Of a DNA stretch of 43,857 nt, positions 22,663 through 30,909 are shown one piece after another. The DNA comes from an uncultured Actinomycetes bacterium (GTDB taxonomy: Bacteria; Actinomycetota; Actinomycetes; S36-B12). Location of the stretch: positions 1 through 43,857 of the forward strand of contig CAIKZY010000053.1 in assembly GCA_903832025.1 (NCBI GenBank), in the 5' to 3' direction. The notes beneath the pieces were generated by a model. That model did not search any database and was not told the origin of the DNA. It saw only the letters and a list, made by a program, of their open reading frames with translations. The stretch's first letter is position 1. Each line of letters starts with the position of its first letter. Both the position numbers and the translations under genes were made by a program.

Positions 22663-24369
22663 GTGCAGCTGTCCCGACGACACCTTTCGGTCGTGGGCGC
22701 ATCAGTGGGAACCGCGGTGGTGATCGTGGCCCTGTTCGTGGCCATGTCACTGGGATTGACCAATGCTGCCCTCGGTGCAACCGGGGATCCCAGTCCAGGT
22801 GCCTCGGGTACTGCATTTCCCGGCGAGCTAGGCCCGGGAGTCAGCGCAGGACACTTTGCGCAGGTCCACAACGTGGTGCTCCTGCTTGCCGACGACCTGG
22901 ATGCTGCCGCATTCGCCCAGGTCCCCCGGCTGCAGGCGCTGCGATCCCAGGGCACCTACCTGACCAACTTCGTCGTCACCGACTCACTGTGCTGCCCGTC
23001 GCGGACATCGCTGTTCCGTGGCCAGTACGTGCACAACCACAAGGTCGTGTCCAACGTCGTGCAGTCCGGTGGTGGGTTCGGCACGTTCTATGCCCGCCGC
23101 CTGCAACAGGACTGCCTGCCCACCTGGCTGAAGGCCGCCGGCATCAAGACCGGATTTGTCGGCAAGTACCTCAACGGCTATCCCACGGGCGCGCCCTCGA
23201 AGAACTACGTGCCGCCGGGGTGGGCCGATTTCGTCAGTCCGACATCGGGGAATCAGGCGTACTCCGCGTACAACTACACGCTCAATATCAATGGCACATC
23301 CAAGAAGTACGGCAACAGTCCCGCAGATTTTCTCAATGACGTTCTGACCAAGCAGGCCACGAACTTCATCGCAGGTGCCAGGCGCCCGTTCTTTTTGGAG
23401 CTGGCGACCTACAACCCGCACACTCCGTTCCCCGTGGCTCCGCGGCACGCAACATCCCACCTCGGTGCCCAGGTTCCCCGGGTGCCCTCGTTCAATGTCG
23501 CCACTACCAATCCCCCAACCTGGCTTGCTCGGTTCGGGCCCATCGGACCTGCGCGCGTGGCCAAGCTCGATGCCCTGTGGCGCAGGCGGCTTCAGTCGGC
23601 CGAATCGGTGGCGGACTCCTACGATGCGCTGGTTGCCACGTTGCGCGCCACCGGCCATCTCAACGACACGATGATCGTGATCACCGGCGACAATGGATAC
23701 CACGCAGGTACGCATCAACTCACCACGGGCAAGCTCACTCCCTACCGCGAGGACACCGTCGAGCCGGCACTGTTCCTGGGGCCGGGAATCGTCGCGGGCA
23801 CGCAGGTGGATCAGATGACGTCCATGGTGGACTTCGCGCCCACCTTCGCCGAGTTGCTGCACGCGCAAACACCGGCATGGCTGGACGGACGTTCCTTGCT
23901 GCCGCTGCTGGACGGATCGGTGAATCCGCCGTGGCGCACCGCGGTGCTCAGCGAGAACTTATCCCGCACCCAGCCGGGAGATCCGGACTACAGCGCCATC
24001 GAGGCGCCGGTCTTTCATTCACTACGCAGTCAGGACTGGCTGTATGTGGAGTATGCCGATGGCGAGCGGGAACTGTATGACCTGCGCAATGACCCATTCG
24101 AGATGCACAACGTGGTGGACAGCACCGATCCGCAAACGGTGGCCGAGCTGCACGCGCAGCTGATAGCACTGAGCGCGTGCGCGGGGGACAGTTGCCGGGT
24201 TGCCGATTCGATGATTGTCAATCCGCCAGGGCCCTACACCCCTAATCCGTCAGCCAGTGATTCCACGTCGCCGACTCCGGTGGTGTCCCCGGTCGCAACG
24301 TCCAGCCCGATGCCAACCGTGTCACCGACTGCCGGTCCTACGCTGACGGCAACATCACCTGTCGGATAA
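22663..24369 (+). CDS. Secreted sulfatase (formylglycine-dependent)
   Basis: A 568-residue sulfatase. A basic N-terminus and hydrophobic stretch (about 11-36) form a signal peptide or anchor. LCCPSRTS (109-116) is the C-x-P-S-R maturation motif, with Cys110 as the residue to become formylglycine. DD (77-78), VGKYLNGY, and ITGDNGYH supply metal- and sulfate-binding residues. From about residue 500 a Ser/Thr/Pro-rich tail follows, likely a wall-spanning linker, with no sortase motif. It starts at GTG with GAGGAG about nine to fourteen bases upstream. Family members remove sulfate from glycans or aryl esters. The 3' end overlaps the convergent glycosyltransferase gene by 32 bp. A formylglycine-generating enzyme is not in the window. 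Confidence 0.92.
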   Translation: MQLSRRHLSVVGASVGTAVVIVALFVAMSLGLTNAALGATGDPSPGASGTAFPGELGPGVSAGHFAQVHNVVLLLADDLDAAAFAQVPRLQALRSQGTYLTNFVVTDSLCCPSRTSLFRGQYVHNHKVVSNVVQSGGGFGTFYARRLQQDCLPTWLKAAGIKTGFVGKYLNGYPTGAPSKNYVPPGWADFVSPTSGNQAYSAYNYTLNINGTSKKYGNSPADFLNDVLTKQATNFIAGARRPFFLELATYNPHTPFPVAPRHATSHLGAQVPRVPSFNVATTNPPTWLARFGPIGPARVAKLDALWRRRLQSAESVADSYDALVATLRATGHLNDTMIVITGDNGYHAGTHQLTTGKLTPYREDTVEPALFLGPGIVAGTQVDQMTSMVDFAPTFAELLHAQTPAWLDGRSLLPLLDGSVNPPWRTAVLSENLSRTQPGDPDYSAIEAPVFHSLRSQDWLYVEYADGERELYDLRNDPFEMHNVVDSTDPQTVAELHAQLIALSACAGDSCRVADSMIVNPPGPYTPNPSASDSTSPTPVVSPVATSSPMPTVSPTAGPTLTATSPVG

Positions 24370-26584
24370 CCGCTTCAGCGGCGTGGCCGTCATCGAAACT
24401 GCAGAATCGACTCCGAAACGATGTGCGCAGCCCCGTGGTTTGCTCGGTGTCGTAGTCACCGGTGGTGAACAGCTGCTGGATCTGGCGCTGGGTGCGCGCA
24501 ATGGCTCCCGGCGGTTGGGCCATCAGGTCAAAATATGCACCGCGTACTTGTCGATACGAGTCCCAGTCATCGGCATAGATCACGATGGGTCGGTCCAGAT
24601 GGGCGTAGTCGAACATCACTGATGAGTAGTCGGTGATCAGCACATCGGCAGCCAGGTAGCAGTCGGAGATTGATGCGATGCTCGAGCCGTCGATGACGGT
24701 GCCGATGTCGATCAATGCATCCAGTGCCCCGCCGAACGTTGCCGTGTGATGGGCGCGAACGATGAAGACATATTCCGGGCCTGCAGCCTGCGCCAAGGCA
24801 GCCACGTCCACGCGCAGTGAAGGATCTCCAGTGGTCTCGCGGAAAGTGGGTGCGTATAGCACCGCGATGGTGTCGTCTGCGATTCCCAGACGTGCCCGTG
24901 CGGCCGCGACATCCGCGGCGCCGGCGGTGACCAGCACGTCATTGCGCGGATATCCGACTTCGAGCCATTGATAGTTGCACGGATACGCGTGCGACCACAT
25001 CTCAGTGGAGTACGCGTTGGAACTAATGGCATAGTCCCATCGGTCGCTGCGCACCAGCATGTCCGCGAACTCCTGGTGCATGCGCGACTGACTGCCGGTC
25101 ACCACATTGCCGTCCTGGCGGGCCACATTGCGCCTGGGATCCACGGCCATGGCAGCACCTGCGGAGTTCAGCACGTCCAGGCCGCAGTACTTCAGGGGCG
25201 TTCCGTGCATGGTCTGCACATGCACTTGGCCAGGGCGCTTGACGTAGGCACCGGGAAAGTTGACGTTCGACACGAAGTACTTGGCCCGAGCCAGAACCTT
25301 CCACTGCGCCAGGGAGTCCGGTTGGACATGCGGGGTTCCCGGCGGTAGCGCTGCGGCCTTGCTATCGGTAAGAATCCAGACCGCCTTGAGTCCGGGAGCC
25401 ACGGCTGGCAGTTGCTCGAAGATCGCCCGCGGATTGCAACCGAAGCCTGTTCCCCAGTACTCGCTGAACACGACCAGTTGTTCGTCGATGGGGCGCATAC
25501 GGTGCCAGCGATAGGACAACCGGCCCAGCGCTCGAACCTTGCGCAACACGCGGCGGACGGGCCAGTACACCTTGCCTGCGGCCCGCCGGGCTGGTGAGCG
25601 CTTTCGATCGAGCCAGACATAGGCACGAAAGCGCCCCCAGTGCTGGTCACGCATGAGGCGGCCGCGCAAGTCTGATGCCGCATTCGACCGGTGGTCACCG
25701 ATGTCAGTGCGCTGCAACTTCCGGGCCGACTCTCCGGAAGCGGCGAAGAATGCCCTGCGCTGCGAACGGGCAATGCGATCGGCACTGGTGATGATGGTGA
25801 CGTAATGGTTGATCATCACGTCATACAACTTCTTGCGCGCCGCTGGATTCAGTCCGGTTCGTTCAGCCTCGGCGAAGACGGTGTCGTATTGGGCGAAGAT
25901 GTCGAAGTGCTTGTCACTGGTGGTCTTGAGGATGTTCCCGCCACCGCGCCGCTGGCGGTACATCAGCACGACCTGATTCAAGGTCACCGCGGTCCGCGCA
26001 TTCAGCAGGACGGTGTAGGTGAAGGAGATGTCTTCGTAGAAGCCGGTGGGAAACGTCACCGCCAGGCGCTGCAGGAAGTCCCGTCGGTATGCCTTCGAGC
26101 AGGAGATCGGTAGCAGCGTGAAGAGCTCGGGATGGTCAGCCGGGGCGAACACCTGTGTCGACAGCTGCGCGAGTTGCTCGGCACCCCAGCTCACCGCCTG
26201 GCGGCCGTCCCACCAAAAGCGCGAGTAGTTGAAGATCAGTAACTCCGGGCAGTCGTTGCGCTGCAACTTGGTGGCGATGGCCGACAGTGATCCCGGTGCC
26301 AGCGTGTCATCGCCGTCCAGGAACAGCAGGTAATCGCCGGTTGCTGCCGCGATGCCGGCATTGCGTGCCATTCCCAGGCCGACATTGGCAGGCAGGTGCA
26401 CCACGGTAATTCGCGGATCATCAGCGGCCATCTGATCGGCGATCGCGCCGCTGTGATCTGGAGTGGCATCATCGACCACGACGATCTCAACATCGGTGAA
26501 GTCCTGCATCTGCACCGACGCGATCGCCTCGCGGAGATAGGCCTGCACGTTATACACAGGAACGATCACCGAGAAGAAGGCCAC
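24338..26584 (-). CDS. GT2 glycosyltransferase fused to CDP-glycerol/ribitol glycerophosphotransferase
   Basis: A 748-residue two-domain enzyme. The N-terminal domain (about 1-220) is a GT-A family 2 glycosyltransferase: FSVIVPVYN (4-12), VVVDDATPD (36-43), and DGDD (90-93) as the metal site. A basic linker follows. The C-terminal domain (about 390-740) is a TagF/TarF-type polyol-phosphate transferase: HGTPLK (460-465), YAPTFRE, and TDYSSVMFDY (651-660). Such proteins glycosylate and polymerise glycerol- or ribitol-phosphate on the cytoplasmic face, as in teichoic acids or capsules. The start is a guess: GTG 26584 opens directly on the GT2 fold, while the ATG at 26728 would add 48 Arg-rich residues and overlap the divergent sulfotransferase. 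Confidence 0.87.
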   Translation of the reverse strand: MAFFSVIVPVYNVQAYLREAIASVQMQDFTDVEIVVVDDATPDHSGAIADQMAADDPRITVVHLPANVGLGMARNAGIAAATGDYLLFLDGDDTLAPGSLSAIATKLQRNDCPELLIFNYSRFWWDGRQAVSWGAEQLAQLSTQVFAPADHPELFTLLPISCSKAYRRDFLQRLAVTFPTGFYEDISFTYTVLLNARTAVTLNQVVLMYRQRRGGGNILKTTSDKHFDIFAQYDTVFAEAERTGLNPAARKKLYDVMINHYVTIITSADRIARSQRRAFFAASGESARKLQRTDIGDHRSNAASDLRGRLMRDQHWGRFRAYVWLDRKRSPARRAAGKVYWPVRRVLRKVRALGRLSYRWHRMRPIDEQLVVFSEYWGTGFGCNPRAIFEQLPAVAPGLKAVWILTDSKAAALPPGTPHVQPDSLAQWKVLARAKYFVSNVNFPGAYVKRPGQVHVQTMHGTPLKYCGLDVLNSAGAAMAVDPRRNVARQDGNVVTGSQSRMHQEFADMLVRSDRWDYAISSNAYSTEMWSHAYPCNYQWLEVGYPRNDVLVTAGAADVAAARARLGIADDTIAVLYAPTFRETTGDPSLRVDVAALAQAAGPEYVFIVRAHHTATFGGALDALIDIGTVIDGSSIASISDCYLAADVLITDYSSVMFDYAHLDRPIVIYADDWDSYRQVRGAYFDLMAQPPGAIARTQRQIQQLFTTGDYDTEQTTGLRTSFRSRFCSFDDGHAAEAVIRQVMLPSA

Positions 26585-26681
26585 GAGAGTGGAGAATACA
26601 GGCGTACTGGAGCAGTGATTGCGTCCTGACAGTCTTGTGCATGACCAGGACCAACGTCGCCGCTGTAGTAGCGTCACGATC

Positions 26682-27575
26682 ATGGCCGAACGTTGCGTGC
26701 GCACCGACCCGTTGTTGGTCGGTGGCACCGGCCGCAGCGGCTCGACGATCTTGGGCCGATTCCTGGGCCAGCATCCTCACTTGCATCTGACCAATCCAGA
26801 GGAGTTGCGCTTTGTCGCCAACGACCATGGCGTTGCCGAAGCGCTGGCATTCGCGCAGATGAAGTGGCCGCGCAATCGAGGAGCCAAGGATCGGGCGGCC
26901 GATGCTGCGGGTCGGTGCTCGGACGAGTGGTTCTATCGAGATGCCAATACCGGGCTGCACACCTCCATGACGTTGGCGCAGATGAAGGCAGCCACTCAGG
27001 GGTACCTCAATGGGTTCGGTACTGATGCACTGGCAGCCACGCAGAACTTCGTGGACACCGTGATGTCGTTCGTCCTGGCGACATCGCAGGGCAGGCGCTG
27101 GATCGACGGCTCGCCGGCGAATGCGCGCGTGACCGACTGGCTGCAACCCATCTGGCCCCAGTGCCAGGTCATTGCGATCATTCGCGATGGACGCGATGTC
27201 GCCGCGTCGTTTGTCCAGCAGGACTTCGGACCCGATGACATCTTCGACGCACTGGAGCAATGGTTCACGCGCATGAAGCGCATGCACACCGCGGTCCAGC
27301 GCTGCACACCCGGACGGATCCTGACGATCGACATGATGGACTTCGTCGTGCACGACCGGGCAGGCACTGTCAACGCAGTGTGCGAATTCGCCGGTCTTGC
27401 CGCAGATGAGCAGTGGCTGGCCTGGTTCGATGAGCACGTCACGGCTGACGCCGCGCATATCGGGCGCTGGCGAAGCCAGTTCGATCAGCAAACCCTGTAT
27501 CGACTCGATGCCCGGTATGCGCAGATGTGCATCGAGCTGCGAACTTCGGGGTACATCGTGCCCAAGGATCAGTAG
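26682..27575 (+). CDS. PAPS-dependent sulfotransferase family protein
   Basis: A 297-residue sulfotransferase. The 5'-phosphosulfate loop is GGTGRSGSTILGRFL (14-28) and the 3'-phosphate site is IIRDGRDVAASF (166-177), both standard for the family (sulfotransferase_1/3). There is no signal peptide, so it acts in the cytoplasm on a lipid or sugar acceptor before export. ATG 26682 opens on the PAPS loop; the in-frame ATG at 26619 would add an Arg/Asp-rich piece. It is divergent from the GT2/CDP-glycerol transferase gene (97 bp), and a sulfatase lies on the other side of that gene. A terminator hairpin follows. The acceptor is unknown. Confidence 0.88.
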   Translation: MAERCVRTDPLLVGGTGRSGSTILGRFLGQHPHLHLTNPEELRFVANDHGVAEALAFAQMKWPRNRGAKDRAADAAGRCSDEWFYRDANTGLHTSMTLAQMKAATQGYLNGFGTDALAATQNFVDTVMSFVLATSQGRRWIDGSPANARVTDWLQPIWPQCQVIAIIRDGRDVAASFVQQDFGPDDIFDALEQWFTRMKRMHTAVQRCTPGRILTIDMMDFVVHDRAGTVNAVCEFAGLAADEQWLAWFDEHVTADAAHIGRWRSQFDQQTLYRLDARYAQMCIELRTSGYIVPKDQ

Positions 27576-27590
27576 CCCCGAGCATGCAAA

Positions 27591-27618
27591 AACCGGGCAC
27601 CGGAACGGGTACCCGGTT
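27591..27618. terminator. Hairpin terminator, best for the minus strand
   Basis: AACCGGGCACC and GGTACCCGGTT pair over 11 positions with one mismatch and a 6-base loop. On the minus strand a run of five T follows, making a proper intrinsic terminator for the HicA-like gene. On the plus strand it ends the sulfotransferase gene without a T-run. Confidence 0.78.
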
Positions 27619-27630
27619 CGTGCGTCAGGG

Positions 27631-27927
27631 CTAGTCCTCCTTGCCGGCTTCCTTACCGGTGTAGCCGGCTCGCTGCAGGAAGTGGCGCATGTCGATGACT
27701 TGCTGCTCGACAAGATCACGCTCGTGCGGAACGTCCAACACGATGGTCTGGTCTCCCAGGACGACGTGGTACTTGCCGTTGTGTCGCACGTCGACCTCGG
27801 CAATGGCCTCCAGCAATGAGACCAGATCTGCCCAACGGATGTTGTGGCTCGTCGGGTGCTGGAAAATCGCAGTCAGCGTGTCCGCGTGATGATTGTTCAA
27901 GTGCGCAGGCTCAGGCGTCTCATTCAT
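27631..27927 (-). CDS. Orphan HicA-like small protein
   Basis: A 98-residue protein. The segment TLTAIFQHPTSHNIRWADLVSLLEAIAEV, read in two parts, and the following beta-hairpin with HNGKYHVVLGDQ resemble a group of actinobacterial proteins annotated as HicA-like or hypothetical, with the double-stranded-RNA-binding-like fold of HicA toxins. There is no HicB antitoxin beside it, and the catalytic His of HicA (in a GSH motif) is not clearly present, so toxin activity is doubtful. The frame runs upstream to 28146, but ATG 27927 is where conserved sequence starts. It is divergent from the tyrosinase gene (136 bp) and followed by a good terminator. Confidence 0.7.
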   Translation of the reverse strand: MNETPEPAHLNNHHADTLTAIFQHPTSHNIRWADLVSLLEAIAEVDVRHNGKYHVVLGDQTIVLDVPHERDLVEQQVIDMRHFLQRAGYTGKEAGKED

Positions 27928-28063
27928 ACATGCATCCTGACATACGACCTGACACTTCCATGCCCTGCATCGGCACGTGAACAGTCCATGATGGCTCCGT
28001 GACACCAGTAACTGCTGCCGGAGCGTGCGATAGCGTGCGGGCGTTCTGGGAGGAGATGCAGTG

Positions 28064-29218
28064 ATGGTGACCTCAGCCGCACGCCGATGGGGAGCATGGC
28101 AGCGCCTTGGGATCATGGTCATGGTGATCCTGCTCGCGGTCGGCACCGTGATCTACTTCAACCCCGGCTGGTACTCGCAGGCGGCGCAGCACCTGTACGT
28201 GCGCAAGAACGTGAAAGACCTGACACCGGCCGAGAAGCAGGCCTACGTCAGTGCCATCCTCAAAGCCAAGAGGACCCCTGACCCGAACCATCCCGGGCTC
28301 AGTTACTACGACGCATTCGTCAAGACGCATCTGGATGCATTCGCGTGCAACCTCGGCTGGAACCAGGGAAACAACTGGGCTGGTGCTGCGCACAACTCAC
28401 CGACGTTCTTGGCCTGGCATCGGGAATTGCTGTCGAAATTCGAGACCATGCTGCGCACGGTCAGCGGAAATCCGTCGATCACGATTCCCTACTGGGACTG
28501 GACTGATCCAGCCTCCACAAAGGCGGTGTTCGCCCCGGATTTCATGGGTGGCAATGGGATCGCGTCGCAGGGATATGCAGTCCTGAACGGGCCCTTCCGC
28601 AAGGGCGCGTGGAAGATCACGGTGACTGATTCACCCGCGGCGCTGGCCAGCCAAGGAGACAACCTGGCCCCGGTGAAGCCCTATCTCGTGCGACATTTCG
28701 GAGCATTCGCGGGCAAGACCATCAGCCTGCCGACCCTGGCGCAGGTCGTTGGCGCGGTGCACGTGCATGGGTATGACACCGCTCCGTACAACGCGCAGTC
28801 CAAGATCACGCAGTCGGTGCGAAACACCTTGGAAGGCTGGCGGCAAGCCGTGCCATCCACGTGCGTTCAGGGGTACCTCCAGCAGAACTCGGCACCGGGA
28901 GCACCGCACGACCTGCACAACGCGGTGCATCTGTATGTCGGCGGGGTGTGGAAGCAGGGCGCATCGATACTGCAGGGAACCATGACCTTTGATACCTCGC
29001 CGAATGATCCGGTGTTCTGGCTGCATCACGCCAATGTTGACCGCTTGTGGGCGGCTCAGGAAATGGCGGACAAGGAGTCGTACTCGCCTCAGTCGGGAGC
29101 AAAGGTCGGATGGAATGGCAGCGACACCATGTGGCCATGGCATGACCGGACGATCAATAGCTGGCTGAGCACCATTGAGAATGGATACATGTATGAATCA
29201 CTGTCCAGTGGCCCGTAA
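28064..29218 (+). CDS. Membrane-anchored or secreted tyrosinase-family copper oxidase
   Basis: A 384-residue type-3 copper protein. The CuA site is His89, His110 and His119 (in AAHNSPTFLAWHRELL), and CuB is His285 and His289 (DLHNAVHLYVGG) plus His322 in FWLHHANVDRLW; all six ligands are present. IPYWDW also fits the family. One N-terminal hydrophobic segment (about 17-32) precedes the domain without a clear cleavage site, so it may be an anchor or an uncleaved signal. Streptomyces tyrosinases usually need a separate caddie protein (MelC1); none is seen here. AGGAG (28051-28055) lies eight bases before the ATG; GTG 28061 is an alternative. The next gene overlaps its 3' end. The substrate may be phenols or catechols. 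Confidence 0.9.
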   Translation: MVTSAARRWGAWQRLGIMVMVILLAVGTVIYFNPGWYSQAAQHLYVRKNVKDLTPAEKQAYVSAILKAKRTPDPNHPGLSYYDAFVKTHLDAFACNLGWNQGNNWAGAAHNSPTFLAWHRELLSKFETMLRTVSGNPSITIPYWDWTDPASTKAVFAPDFMGGNGIASQGYAVLNGPFRKGAWKITVTDSPAALASQGDNLAPVKPYLVRHFGAFAGKTISLPTLAQVVGAVHVHGYDTAPYNAQSKITQSVRNTLEGWRQAVPSTCVQGYLQQNSAPGAPHDLHNAVHLYVGGVWKQGASILQGTMTFDTSPNDPVFWLHHANVDRLWAAQEMADKESYSPQSGAKVGWNGSDTMWPWHDRTINSWLSTIENGYMYESLSSGP

Positions 29219-30218
29219 GCCGGCAATCCGGCTTGGCTCAACGGCGCGACTTGCGATCGTTGCCTGCTGCGCTGCGCTGACCGTGTCGGCATGCGTGAAC
29301 TCCGCCAGTCCTACCGCTGCGGCCCCCAGCACTGGATCTCACAGCGTGCGAAACGGCCTGATCTCGTTCACGCGATTCGATCCGCGGGGATCGCATCTGT
29401 ACACCGTGGCCCCCTCCGGCGGTCCGGAGCATCGACTCAGTGACGACGCGGGCGTGCAAGCGCATAGTGCCTGGTCTCCGTCAGGAACGGTAGTGAGCTA
29501 TACCCAGGTCAACGTCGACGGATCGTCGATCAACACCATGAATGCCGACGGCGGCAATGTCACCAGCGTCTTGACCGGCAATCCGTGGGCCCTGGTCCCG
29601 TCGTGGTCCCCGGACGGCATGCGACTGGCGTTCACCAGCAACGCCACGGGGGATTATCAGGTGTACACGATGGGTGCCGATGGGTCTGACGTCACGCAGG
29701 TCACCCATGCTCCCAGCGGCACCACGTACGTCGGCCCCAAGTACTCACCCGATGGTCGACAGTTCGCCGTGGCACTGCACCGACCGCAGGACCCCAAGGA
29801 TGTCCAGGACCTGTGGGTCATGGGCATCACCGGAAGCAACCTGAAGCGGTTGACCAATGGCATGAATAACGCCGAGAGCCGCACCTGGTCCCCCGATGGC
29901 AAGCAGATCGCGTTCAATGCCGTGGTGCGGGGCATCGGCCAAATCTTCGTCATCAACGCTGATGGAACCGGGCTGCGTCAACTGACGCACAATCCGGGAA
30001 CCACCCCGGCATTCGCACCTGGCGGCATCTTTCCGGCGATGCGTGGTGACGTGACACCGGCCTGGTCCCCCGATGGCACCAGAATCGCCTACGCCAGTGA
30101 CATTGGCGGCAACTTCGATATCTACACGATGAAGCCCGATGGCAGCGACGTTGTGCAGGTCACTCGTACCCCGCAGCAGGAATTATCCGTTGGCTGGAGT
30201 CCTCGCCCGGGAAATTGA
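29193..30218 (+). CDS. TolB-like beta-propeller lipoprotein
   Basis: A protein of about 341 residues with a signal peptide and lipobox VSAC (lipidated Cys34). After a Ser/Thr/Ala-rich linker, repeated WSPDG-type blades are visible (SWSPDG, KYSPDG, TWSPDG, AWSPDG), the PD40/TolB pattern of a six-bladed beta-propeller. It is exposed outside the membrane and probably binds a protein or ligand. The start is uncertain (ATG 29193 or 29175); both lie inside the tyrosinase gene, giving an overlap of 26 or 44 bp, so the two are likely co-translated and may work together, for example in substrate or copper handling. No enzyme motif is seen. Confidence 0.82.
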   Translation: MNHCPVARKPAIRLGSTARLAIVACCAALTVSACVNSASPTAAAPSTGSHSVRNGLISFTRFDPRGSHLYTVAPSGGPEHRLSDDAGVQAHSAWSPSGTVVSYTQVNVDGSSINTMNADGGNVTSVLTGNPWALVPSWSPDGMRLAFTSNATGDYQVYTMGADGSDVTQVTHAPSGTTYVGPKYSPDGRQFAVALHRPQDPKDVQDLWVMGITGSNLKRLTNGMNNAESRTWSPDGKQIAFNAVVRGIGQIFVINADGTGLRQLTHNPGTTPAFAPGGIFPAMRGDVTPAWSPDGTRIAYASDIGGNFDIYTMKPDGSDVVQVTRTPQQELSVGWSPRPGN

Positions 30219-30272
30219 TGCTGAGCGCCGGCGCCCAAGCGGCGGCCATTGCGCACATCGCTGCGCGCTGTG

Positions 30273-30346
30273 TGGAGCGGGTGACGGGAATCGAACCCGC
30301 GCTCCAACCTTGGGAAGGTTGTGTGATGCCATTTCACTACACCCGC
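30273..30346 (-). tRNA. tRNA-Gly (CCC anticodon)
   Basis: A 74-base cloverleaf on the minus strand including an encoded CCA. The acceptor stem is GCGGGTG/CACCCGC, the anticodon arm is CAACC-TTCCCAA-GGTTG with anticodon CCC reading GGG, and the T loop is TTCGATT. The D arm is GTGA/TCAC. The discriminator base is T (U). It lies between the lipoprotein gene and the DUF2237 gene. Confidence 0.95.
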
Positions 30347-30453
30347 AGTGGCAATCAAGCCCTGCCAGTATTCCGCATCGGCCCCATGCACCGAAGACCA
30401 GGTGGTCCACGATGCCGCTGGGCAGATGCACGAGGTCGTCATAGGCTGCTCCC

Positions 30454-30861
30454 ATGTCCGAAGCAGCCGCAGATCAGGTCAACGTGCTGGGCGGTGCACT
30501 CACGGTGTGCAGCACCGAGCCACTGACGGGCTTCTATCGGGATGGTTACACCACGTCAGGCCCGGACGACTTCGGCTCGCACACGGTCTGCGCGATGGTC
30601 ACCGCGGAGTTCTTGGAGCATCAGCGGGCAATCGGCAACGACCTGTCCACGCCGCTTCCGCAGTATGGATTTCCCGGCCTGGTGCCCGGCGATCAGTGGG
30701 CCGTCTGCGCCGGTCGATGGCTGCAGTCCCACCAGGCAGGAATCTCCGCCCCGGTTGTCCTGGCCGCGACCAATGCGCTGGCACTGGACATCGTGCCGAT
30801 GGCCGACCTGCAGTCGTGCGCAGCAGATGCCCCGGATGACCCTTCGGCGCTGGTGGACTAG
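30454..30861 (+). CDS. DUF2237 family protein
   Basis: A 135-residue protein matching DUF2237 throughout: NVLGGALTVCSTEPLTGFYR (10-29), the GSHTVCA segment, GNDLSTPLPQYGFPGL (61-76) and GDQWAVCAGRW. It has four conserved cysteines. The family is cytoplasmic and of unknown function, found in many proteobacteria and actinobacteria. The gene is followed after 48 bp by dcd in the same direction, so they may share a transcript. A tRNA gene on the other strand lies upstream. Confidence 0.9.
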   Translation: MSEAAADQVNVLGGALTVCSTEPLTGFYRDGYTTSGPDDFGSHTVCAMVTAEFLEHQRAIGNDLSTPLPQYGFPGLVPGDQWAVCAGRWLQSHQAGISAPVVLAATNALALDIVPMADLQSCAADAPDDPSALVD

Positions 30862-30909
30862 ACAACGACAACCTGCCTGCCCGATTCACCCATCGGATAC
30901 CCTTCGACC

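Noticed and set aside
22984-23868. A 294-codon frame antisense to the sulfatase
   Set aside because: Shadow frame with Arg/Gly/Val/His bias and no motif; the sulfatase has an intact active-site motif.
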